Source: Candidatus Thorarchaeota archaeon (GTDB lineage: Archaea; Asgardarchaeota; Thorarchaeia; Thorarchaeales; Thorarchaeaceae). From it: DNA of 9,345 bases. A program made the position numbers and the translations under genes. This document shows positions 1 through 5,696 of this stretch, piece by piece. The first letter of the stretch is position 1; each line of letters starts with the position of its first letter. Location: positions 1-9,345 of the forward strand of contig DAOWNS010000054.1 of assembly GCA_030642465.1 (NCBI GenBank), written 5' to 3'. Under the pieces are notes generated by a model that was given only the letters and a program-made list of their open reading frames with translations, made no database searches and was not told the origin of the DNA.

Positions 1-1
1 C

Positions 2-253
2 GATAAGGTTCTGGTCATGTCATTCAAGGACTTGGAATTCGATGTCAAGATTAGATTTGAGAAGGGGACTGCTACAGTTGAAGAAGGCATGCCTGAAAAT
101 CCTGACATGACTGTGACAACTGATAGTATCACAATATTGCAGGTCTTGGACGGCTCTCTCTCCGCAATGCGCGCGTTCATGGGAGGCCGGATAGTAGCAA
201 ATGGCTCAACAAGAGACCTGCTCAAGCTGCAGCATCTGCTCAAGGCTCAATAA
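2..253 (+). CDS. SCP2 sterol-binding-domain protein, 5'-truncated by window edge
   Basis: This is the C-terminal part of a small SCP2 (sterol carrier protein 2) fold protein. The family binds lipids or other hydrophobic ligands in a tunnel, and the ligand here is unknown. The reading frame is open to the left edge (first codons Asp-Lys-Val-Leu-Val). An ATG exists at 17, but residues before it still align with the second SCP2 protein of this window (DKVLV against NKTLL), so the true start is probably some 30 codons outside the window. The shared features are a D-x-E-F/L strand, an acidic turn, the (T)xDS(I/V)T motif, a Gly-x-Ile/Leu strand and the C-terminal helix DLLKLQ. It ends in TAA and converges on the AOR gene, with the last 7 bp shared. 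No membrane segment or cofactor site is visible. The family call is good; the role is unknown. Confidence 0.75.
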   Translation, partial: DKVLVMSFKDLEFDVKIRFEKGTATVEEGMPENPDMTVTTDSITILQVLDGSLSAMRAFMGGRIVANGSTRDLLKLQHLLKAQ

Positions 254-2022
254 TCAAGCTCGAGTTCCTGCAGAACCTCTTCTGTGGGCCGTCCAGTCTT
301 CCGGTCCCATCTCCTGTAGGAATAGTAATCGTCCAGTTGCCGTTCCAAATTCGGTACAAAGTCGTCAGTTACGTCATCTGGCAATGGGTGGGAGAATAGG
401 GATGGGAGCGTATCCTCCTGAGATTGCAGACCACACTTGAGATTGAATAGACGTTTCAGAGTAACTAGTCTTGATCCGATTGTAAGGATGTCTTCGAGAT
501 TCATAGATGTCCCGAGTGCCGTGTTGAGTAAGTTCAGCAAGGTCTGTGGAAGTACAAACGCAAAGTGACACATTATCACTGAGTCGAAAAAGGCTCTGTA
601 GTCCTGCGCTTTTGCCGCAGTAACGCCCTTGTTCTCATCATCCAATCGGTCGGAAGCGACAATTCCAAGGTCACGAACATCTGCACCCATGTCAATGCTG
701 TATATGTCCCCCTCCAAATGGGATGCCCCTCGAGCGGCTACGGCATACACAGTTGCCATGCCTGCGAATGCGCGGGGATCATGACCCGGTATCTCAAGCC
801 CTTTGACATGGAGAGCAGCATCTTCAGCACCATACTTGGCAGCTAAACGCATTGAACCCTCGGCCAGCTCATTACCGAATCCATCACGGTTAGCGATTGC
901 ATGGATCAACTCAATCGCCCTGTCAGAGTCCCCCCATTCAAGGTTGTGATCTAATTTCCCTAGCTCCTGCAGTGAGATTGCAAGAGCCAATGTACCACCG
1001 GTGCTTATGGTATCTAATCCATATTGATTACAGAGGCGGTTCATGACTGCAATTGCGCGAATATCTGAAATCAGAAGGTTTGACCCAAGGGATGCAATGG
1101 TCTGGTACTCGGGACCGCCGATATTCTTGAGATTATGCTCTGGAAGCGACACCTTGCGACCGCATCCTATGGGACATGAATAGCAGGCGATGCGACCTGT
1201 TAGAATCTCGCCCAGTGCCTTGTCATTTATTAGGTCAGACTCGAAATCCACCTCTCGGAAGTACTTGATGGGCATATCGTTGAACATCATTGCAATGTCT
1301 ACATACATTGCCGTTCCAGACTGGCTCAAGTTGGACATCATCTCACGGAGTATTGCCGAGGATTTCTTGGCAATCTCAGCGAATTCCTCAGCGTCACTGA
1401 GCGCGATTTCCTTGCTCCCCCCGACTGCAATGGCTTTGAGATTCTTTGATCCCATGACTGCACCCAAGCCGCATCTAGCGGCCGCACGTTCTGCATTCAT
1501 AATCCCGGCATAGCGAACAAGATTCTCACCGGCAGGACCAATGCAGGCAACTTTCACAGGACCCAAGTCATTCCGAAGGCTCTCCTGAGCCACGTCTGTG
1601 GTTGTTCCCCAGATGTCGCTGCCCGAAAGAAGTGTGGATGAGCCTTCATCGATGTGAATCACGACCGGGCGCTTGGCCTTACCTTTGATTACCAGTCCAT
1701 CGTAACCTGAGAACTTCAGATGCGCACCGAAATGACCGCCGGAATGTGATTCGCCCCAGTAGCCCGTAAGGGGGGACTTCCCACACACAACGTGACGACC
1801 TGTACACGGCGCCATTGTTCCAGTAAGGGGTCCAGTCATGAATGTGAGCATATTGTCAGGACTCAGAGGATCGCACGAAACATCCATCATGTTATAGAGC
1901 AGCCTGCAGGCGTAGCCAGTCCCACCAAGGAATTGCTTGGTGATTCCCCGGTCCAATGGAATCTCGCTAATCTTCTCTCTGGTCAAATCTACCGCAAGAA
2001 GTTGTCCCATATACCCGTTCAA
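247..2022 (-). CDS. Tungsten-containing aldehyde:ferredoxin oxidoreductase (AOR family)
   Basis: The 591-residue protein has the usual family length. By family it is a cytoplasmic W-bis-pterin enzyme oxidising an aldehyde to its carboxylic acid and reducing ferredoxin. The N-terminal AOR domain spans about 4-205 and includes RCGLGAVMGSKNLKAI (183-198). The C-terminal domain follows. [4Fe-4S] ligands are Cys280, Cys283, Cys287 (CYSCPIGC) and Cys485, with nearly the spacing of Pyrococcus AOR. Also present are GPEYQT (303-308, catalytic-region Glu305), the first pterin-binding motif NQYGLD (332-337), and PGHDPR (412-417). The second pterin motif, usually DxxGLC, is DSVIMC (480-485). The usual FNxREG near the C-terminus is FNLKCG (526-531). 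The start is TTG at 2022: GAGGTG lies 5 nt upstream and the protein begins like family members (NGYMGQLLAVDLT), whereas the ATG at 2010 would be 17 nt from the site. It is the last gene of the operon, after the class II aldolase. Substrate is unknown; the aldehyde released by that aldolase is a reasonable guess. Confidence 0.93.
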   Translation of the reverse strand: MNGYMGQLLAVDLTREKISEIPLDRGITKQFLGGTGYACRLLYNMMDVSCDPLSPDNMLTFMTGPLTGTMAPCTGRHVVCGKSPLTGYWGESHSGGHFGAHLKFSGYDGLVIKGKAKRPVVIHIDEGSSTLLSGSDIWGTTTDVAQESLRNDLGPVKVACIGPAGENLVRYAGIMNAERAAARCGLGAVMGSKNLKAIAVGGSKEIALSDAEEFAEIAKKSSAILREMMSNLSQSGTAMYVDIAMMFNDMPIKYFREVDFESDLINDKALGEILTGRIACYSCPIGCGRKVSLPEHNLKNIGGPEYQTIASLGSNLLISDIRAIAVMNRLCNQYGLDTISTGGTLALAISLQELGKLDHNLEWGDSDRAIELIHAIANRDGFGNELAEGSMRLAAKYGAEDAALHVKGLEIPGHDPRAFAGMATVYAVAARGASHLEGDIYSIDMGADVRDLGIVASDRLDDENKGVTAAKAQDYRAFFDSVIMCHFAFVLPQTLLNLLNTALGTSMNLEDILTIGSRLVTLKRLFNLKCGLQSQEDTLPSLFSHPLPDDVTDDFVPNLERQLDDYYSYRRWDRKTGRPTEEVLQELELDY

Positions 2023-2027
2023 TCGTA

Positions 2028-2033
2028 CACCTC
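2028..2033 (-). promoter_or_regulatory. Ribosome binding site deciding the TTG start of AOR
   Basis: The minus strand reads GAGGTG, then TACGA, then TTG. The site overlaps the TGA stop of the aldolase gene (2034-2032), so translation of AOR may be coupled to termination of the aldolase. Confidence 0.65.
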
Positions 2034-2667
2034 AGTAGCCCTTCATCATCTCCCAGAGTGTTGCTTCATCCTCTACAACAGCCTCCGGGAGCTGTGAGGG
2101 CTTGCCAGCTTGTAATGCAATCATATAGATTCTGCATGCTCGCTCCAGAAGCACAGCAACGTCAAGTGCTTCGCGCAATGACCCGCCGCAGCAAAGAGCA
2201 CCGTGGTTTGCTATCAGGGCAGCACTTCTCATGTCCATAGCCTTTACGACCCTCTGGCCCAGTTCCTTGGTGCCTGGCATGGAGTATTGCGTAATACGTA
2301 TCTCCCCACCAAGCTTGGGCACAATCTCGTCTAGTATTGGCGGAAGAGTTCTGTTCAGAAGAGTCAATGCTGAGGCATAGATGCTGTGAGTGTGTACAAT
2401 GGCTCGAGCGTCCTCGCGGTTCTTGTAGACTTCAAGATGCATAGGCGACTCTACGCTGGGGTTTCTGTCACCTTCTATGACTTTGCCATCCATGTCAATG
2501 ACCATCATGTCTTCAGCCGCCATCTCGATATAGCGGACTGAGCTTGGAGTAATCACAACATGATTGTCGACACGGGCACTTGCATTACCAGCTGACCCCT
2601 CAACGAGGTCTCTTTGCACCATCTCTGCACATATCTCTAGCAGTTCTTTCTTCGTTTCCTTATACAT
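2032..2667 (-). CDS. Class II aldolase/adducin-family protein (L-fuculose-phosphate aldolase-like)
   Basis: A 211-residue protein of the zinc-dependent class II aldolase family, which cleaves sugar phosphates by retro-aldol reaction to DHAP plus an aldehyde; some relatives epimerise or decarboxylate instead. Numbered from the ATG at 2667, the catalytic acid Glu73 (PSVES) and zinc ligands His92 and His94 (HTH) and His155 (ANHG) fall at the same numbers as in E. coli FucA. The phosphate-binding loop GSAGNASAR is at 24-32, and ITPSS is at 39-43. The fold is therefore complete and probably active. The start is the ATG, because AAGGTG lies 7 nt upstream; a TTG at 2673 is only 1 nt from that site. 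The gene begins 2 nt after the kinase stop, and AOR follows 9 nt after its own stop. A kinase upstream and an aldehyde oxidoreductase downstream suggest cleavage of a phosphorylated substrate with release of an aldehyde. The substrate cannot be read from sequence; the family also includes ribulose-phosphate epimerases and tetronate-phosphate decarboxylating enzymes. Confidence 0.9.
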   Translation of the reverse strand: MYKETKKELLEICAEMVQRDLVEGSAGNASARVDNHVVITPSSVRYIEMAAEDMMVIDMDGKVIEGDRNPSVESPMHLEVYKNREDARAIVHTHSIYASALTLLNRTLPPILDEIVPKLGGEIRITQYSMPGTKELGQRVVKAMDMRSAALIANHGALCCGGSLREALDVAVLLERACRIYMIALQAGKPSQLPEAVVEDEATLWEMMKGY

Positions 2668-2669
2668 GC

Positions 2670-4169
2670 TCAATCACCTTGGTACCAGATTTCTTTCCAT
2701 CTTGAGTAGTATGGTTTGTATCGTGTTGCGCGTTCATCCGGTTCAATAGAAGGATGCCACTGGACCATGGCTTCCGCCGCTTCCATCAAGTCTGAAAACC
2801 AGCCTGCGCCCTTAGCGGCACAAATGGCTGCTCCCAGGAGGCTTCCTTCGGACTGGTCTGGGATTCGGACAGATCGATTCAGCACATTAGCCAGTAGCTG
2901 CCCCCAGACGGTTGATTTAGTTATTCCACCGATTGTCTTGATAGCGCTGACTTTCACTTGCGCCTCCAATTGCTCACAGTTCCCCCTAGCAGAGTAGGCG
3001 ATGTTTTCCAGTACTGCATGAAGAAAACTTGCCGAGTCAAGGGGAGTGACTTGTGGTAAGGCCGGCTGGGGAAAAGACAAAACTGCTTGTCGTACATCAG
3101 TGAACCGATGGCAGTCCATTATAGTTGGCCCGAGAGCAGCATACGTTTCATTGCTGCCTGGGGGAATGTGCGCTACAATACCAGACAGGTTGCCTAGAGT
3201 GCTCGTGAAACATTGCTCTGGGTTCTCAGACCGCTCACATAAGAACCTGACTGCCCAATCAATATACGATCCCGTTAGACCAGCATTGCTCTCCAAGACC
3301 CATCTACTGGGGACAACATGACAACCAGTCCATATCTTCTGACCCTGAGTACAGATAGCTTCCTTCGTGACCAACATCATGGGGGCTGTGCTGCCTGCCA
3401 CAATTGTGATCTCATCAGCCTTTGCTTCTGCGGCAAGAAGTGCGCACTGAGTGTCTGCGCCTCCTTGCACCACGGGCAATCCTGAAGGAAGTCCGGTTTC
3501 CTTCGCTGCTGTAGTTGTAATCTCCCCCACAACAGTCCCTGCATCATGTATCTCCGGTAGGATGCTCATCTCAAGATTCAGGGCATCGACCACCTCAGAG
3601 CTCCATTTCCGGCTCCTGACATCAAGAAAACCAGTGGCACTGGCTGACGAGGGGTCTGTTGTGTGTGCTCCGCAGAGCCTGAATGTGATCCAGTCGCTTA
3701 TTGGCAAGACGTGAGCAATGGATTCATACACATCTGGCTCCTCTTCTTCAAACCAGGCAAGTCTTGCAGGGGCAAACATCATTGGAGGCCAACAACCAGT
3801 CAGCTCTTGGAATCGATCTCCCAATGATTCCTCCACAACGTACTGTGTCAACGCGCCGCGGGCATCGATGTTTGGAGTGCCTCGCAGCTCCATCCCGGCT
3901 GCATCTAGTATTATCATGCCCATCCTCTGACTGGTTGTGGCAATAGCTTCCAGCTTCGACGATGATGCGGTTTCCGACATAAGTGCCTCTTGCGTTACTT
4001 GACATATCTTTCTCCAGTACAGGGACGTATCAATCTCCTTTGCTATGTCAAGGTCAGGAGGAGTTATACTTCCCCAAGACTCTCTTCCGATTCCAACTAC
4101 TGCTCCCGATTTGTCCACTAGCATGCACCGAACGCCTGTGGTTCCAGCATCAATCGCCGCTACGACCAT
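2670..4169 (-). CDS. FGGY-family carbohydrate kinase, LsrK (autoinducer-2 kinase)-like
   Basis: A 499-residue, full-length FGGY kinase, which transfers the ATP gamma-phosphate to a hydroxyl of a sugar, polyol or small hydroxyketone. Numbered from the ATG at 4169, the N-terminal phosphate-binding loop DAGTTGVR is at 7-14 and the catalytic base is Asp239 in GGADTQ. The second domain carries AGSTAPMM (258-265) and GGITKSTVWGQ (414-424). By memory comparison it resembles E. coli LsrK more than xylulokinase or glycerol kinase: NIDARG, ISDW, DPSSASATGFLD and the HVVP and IPPGS stretches all have LsrK counterparts. There are no LsrB-like or LuxS-like neighbours in view, so the AI-2 role should not be assumed. 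Two ATGs are possible. I chose 4169 because AGAAGG lies 9 nt upstream; the one at 4178 (adding MNR) directly abuts that site. The gene follows the dehydrogenase by 13 nt (4 nt for the longer form) and leads into the aldolase. Substrate is undetermined. Confidence 0.88.
   Translation of the reverse strand: MVVAAIDAGTTGVRCMLVDKSGAVVGIGRESWGSITPPDLDIAKEIDTSLYWRKICQVTQEALMSETASSSKLEAIATTSQRMGMIILDAAGMELRGTPNIDARGALTQYVVEESLGDRFQELTGCWPPMMFAPARLAWFEEEEPDVYESIAHVLPISDWITFRLCGAHTTDPSSASATGFLDVRSRKWSSEVVDALNLEMSILPEIHDAGTVVGEITTTAAKETGLPSGLPVVQGGADTQCALLAAEAKADEITIVAGSTAPMMLVTKEAICTQGQKIWTGCHVVPSRWVLESNAGLTGSYIDWAVRFLCERSENPEQCFTSTLGNLSGIVAHIPPGSNETYAALGPTIMDCHRFTDVRQAVLSFPQPALPQVTPLDSASFLHAVLENIAYSARGNCEQLEAQVKVSAIKTIGGITKSTVWGQLLANVLNRSVRIPDQSEGSLLGAAICAAKGAGWFSDLMEAAEAMVQWHPSIEPDERATRYKPYYSRWKEIWYQGD
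2675..2680 (-). promoter_or_regulatory. Ribosome binding site of the aldolase gene
   Basis: The minus strand reads AAGGTG, 7 nt before the ATG at 2667 and inside the last codons of the kinase gene. Its position favours this ATG over the TTG at 2673. Confidence 0.6.
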
Positions 4170-4182
4170 CCGATTCATCCTT

Positions 4183-5187
4183 CTACTTCAATACCTCTGG
4201 GTTCACAATGTGTTGAGGCATCCCGCCCTTTAGATACGTACGAACATCATTGGCCAGCATCTCAGACTGTCGTTCAACAGTATCAGCTGTGTTTCCGCCG
4301 ATGTGAGGCGTGATAGTGACATTGTCAAGTTCTAGAAACATATTGTCGCAGTCTACGGGCTCCATTGAAAATACATCTAACCCTGCGCCAGCTATTGCGC
4401 CCGATTTGAGGGCTTCAAGCAGTGCGTATTCATCAGTGATAGAGGCTCTCGCCGTGTTGATGAATATTGCAGTCCTCTTCATGAGTTCGAATTCCCTCTT
4501 GCCTAACATCCGGTTTGTTTCTTCAGTTGGTAAGCAATGCACTGACACGATATCTGATCTTTTCAAGAGTTCATCAAGCTCGACTCTTTCAGCGCCCACC
4601 TCTGTGATTCTGTTATTATCGACGTAGGGGTCTGTGACGAGTAAGCTCGCCTCAAAGGACTGCAGAATCTTAGCCACACTCAATCCGACTTGGCCCAGAC
4701 CAATCAGCCCGATTGTTCGTCCTTTTAGCTCAAAGCCCGCAGTCGACTTGTACATGCCCGCGAAATCCCCGAAGTCATCGACCAAGAACTCGCGGCGGAG
4801 CAACCTATCCGCAGCTGTGATATTGCGAGCTTGATTAAGCATAAGGCACAGTGTCAGCTCAGCCACGGCTCTTGCGTTCCGCCCTGGGGCAGTGATAACC
4901 GGGATACCCCTGGCAGTTGCTTCCGTAACTGCGATATTCCGAGGAACACCTCTTACACAACCTATTAGCTTCAAGGTGCTGCCCTTGATTACCTCCTCTT
5001 TGACCTCATCGCCCTCAACAATGACTACTTCGTATCCGCCCTTGTTGATGACCTTCAGGAGCGAGTCACCAAGATGTAACTTGCCGGTTTCAAGCCAGCA
5101 CTGATAGTCTACATCCAAACCAGAAGCACGGAGCGTGCTTAGACCATCATCTGTGAAAGGGGCAGTGACAAGCGCTCTCATGGTCAA
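4183..5187 (-). CDS. D-isomer-specific 2-hydroxyacid dehydrogenase (phosphoglycerate dehydrogenase-like)
   Basis: A 334-residue NAD(P)-dependent dehydrogenase interconverting a D-2-hydroxyacid and its 2-oxo acid. The nucleotide-binding domain has GLGQVG at 163-168 and Asp186 at the end of the second strand (TDPY), which favours NAD over NADP. The catalytic set is complete: Arg247 (NTARAS), Glu276 (MEP) and His295 (PHIGG). There is no C-terminal ACT or ASB domain, so it is a short form; members of this type include phosphoglycerate, glyoxylate/hydroxypyruvate and hydroxyacid dehydrogenases. It is the first gene of the left operon, after a 111-nt spacer with a promoter candidate. The start is uncertain: TTG at 5187 has AGGA 5 nt upstream, while ATG at 5181 (MRALVTAP, two residues shorter) has it 11 nt away. 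Co-transcription with kinase and aldolase suggests a role in sugar-acid catabolism rather than serine synthesis, but this is inference. Confidence 0.88.
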   Translation of the reverse strand: MTMRALVTAPFTDDGLSTLRASGLDVDYQCWLETGKLHLGDSLLKVINKGGYEVVIVEGDEVKEEVIKGSTLKLIGCVRGVPRNIAVTEATARGIPVITAPGRNARAVAELTLCLMLNQARNITAADRLLRREFLVDDFGDFAGMYKSTAGFELKGRTIGLIGLGQVGLSVAKILQSFEASLLVTDPYVDNNRITEVGAERVELDELLKRSDIVSVHCLPTEETNRMLGKREFELMKRTAIFINTARASITDEYALLEALKSGAIAGAGLDVFSMEPVDCDNMFLELDNVTITPHIGGNTADTVERQSEMLANDVRTYLKGGMPQHIVNPEVLK

Positions 5188-5298
5188 TACGATCCTAGGA
5201 GCAGATGCGACCTACGTGTGTTTTCGACCCTTTAAACATTCATCAAGATAAAACAGCAGGTCTACAACTTGCTCTATGGTCATGCGAACAACGAATTC
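5188..5298 (-). promoter_or_regulatory. Spacer with probable promoter of the dehydrogenase-kinase-aldolase-AOR operon
   Basis: This is the longest non-coding interval in the window and has no credible ORF. On the minus strand it contains TTTAAA (5236-5231), 43 nt before the TTG at 5187. If it is an archaeal TATA box, transcription would start about 25 nt downstream, near 5205-5210, leaving a short leader that holds the AGGA site. A T-rich patch (TTTTATC, about 5254-5248) could be part of a weak termination signal for the upstream SCP2 gene, but there is no clear hairpin. No operator palindrome stands out. Confidence 0.4.
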
Positions 5299-5631
5299 TT
5301 AGAGTAGCAGCTTCTGCAGTTTAAGAAGGTCTGGTACCTCTCCTCTTGTCTTGAGTTTGCCGGATGAGTAGGCTGCCATGGGGCTCTCAGTCTTGTCCAT
5401 TATGCCGAAGAATGTGACGGAATCCATTGTAACAGCTAGTTCTGCGTCCACTGTGCCTTCTCCTAACTCCAAGAGTTTTGCGTCGCCAATCTTCAAGTAG
5501 AAAGATAATTCGATGTCAGGAAAGTAGAACAAGAGTGTCTTGTTGTAATCGCGAAAACGACGCTGAATCTTTGGGTCTTCAAATCGACCTGCAATCTCAT
5601 TAAGTCGGGAGAGAATCCTGGCTTTGACCAT
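5299..5631 (-). CDS. Small SCP2 sterol-binding-domain protein
   Basis: A 110-residue stand-alone SCP2-fold protein. An N-terminal helix rich in Arg and Lys (about 2-30) is followed by strands (NKTLLFYFP, ELSFYLKI), the TMDSVT motif and the C-terminal DLLKLQKLLL helix. It is clearly paralogous to the truncated protein at the left end of the window, aligning over about 80 residues without large gaps. The family binds hydrophobic ligands; no catalytic residues, signal peptide or membrane segment are seen. It begins 65 nt after the hydrogenase alpha gene stop, so it could be read through from that operon or use its own promoter. The start is uncertain: ATG at 5631 and an in-frame TTG at 5643 are both possible, and neither has a good ribosome binding site. 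Function in this setting is unknown. Confidence 0.75.
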   Translation of the reverse strand: MVKARILSRLNEIAGRFEDPKIQRRFRDYNKTLLFYFPDIELSFYLKIGDAKLLELGEGTVDAELAVTMDSVTFFGIMDKTESPMAAYSSGKLKTRGEVPDLLKLQKLLL

Positions 5632-5663
5632 TCTGATGACCAAGAATCTGAGGCCTGAATTTA

Positions 5664-5671
5664 GTTATATC
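5664..5671 (-). promoter_or_regulatory. Possible TATA box of the SCP2 gene
   Basis: The minus strand reads GATATAAC in the gap after the hydrogenase alpha gene, about 33 nt before the ATG at 5631. At archaeal spacing this would give a very short leader, which fits the lack of a clear ribosome binding site. It rests on a short AT-rich match only. Confidence 0.25.
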
Positions 5672-5696
5672 TCCTGTGCTGTAGAATTGGAGAAAT

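Noticed and set aside
17..19. ATG as the start of the left SCP2 gene.
   Set aside because: The residues before it align with the paralogue at 5299-5631, and a start here would remove the N-terminal helix and first strand.
1190..2097. Plus-strand open frames opposite AOR and the aldolase.
   Set aside because: They are antisense to well-conserved genes, lack family resemblance and have Ser/Pro/Arg-rich shadow composition.
2671..2673. TTG as the aldolase start, giving a 4-nt overlap with the kinase.
   Set aside because: It is only 1 nt from the AAGGTG site; the ATG at 2667 has good spacing and puts the active-site residues at FucA numbering.
3748..4005. Minus-strand open frame inside the kinase gene in another frame, rich in Cys and Arg.
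   Set aside because: It lies within an intact kinase domain, and its composition is typical of an out-of-frame shadow.
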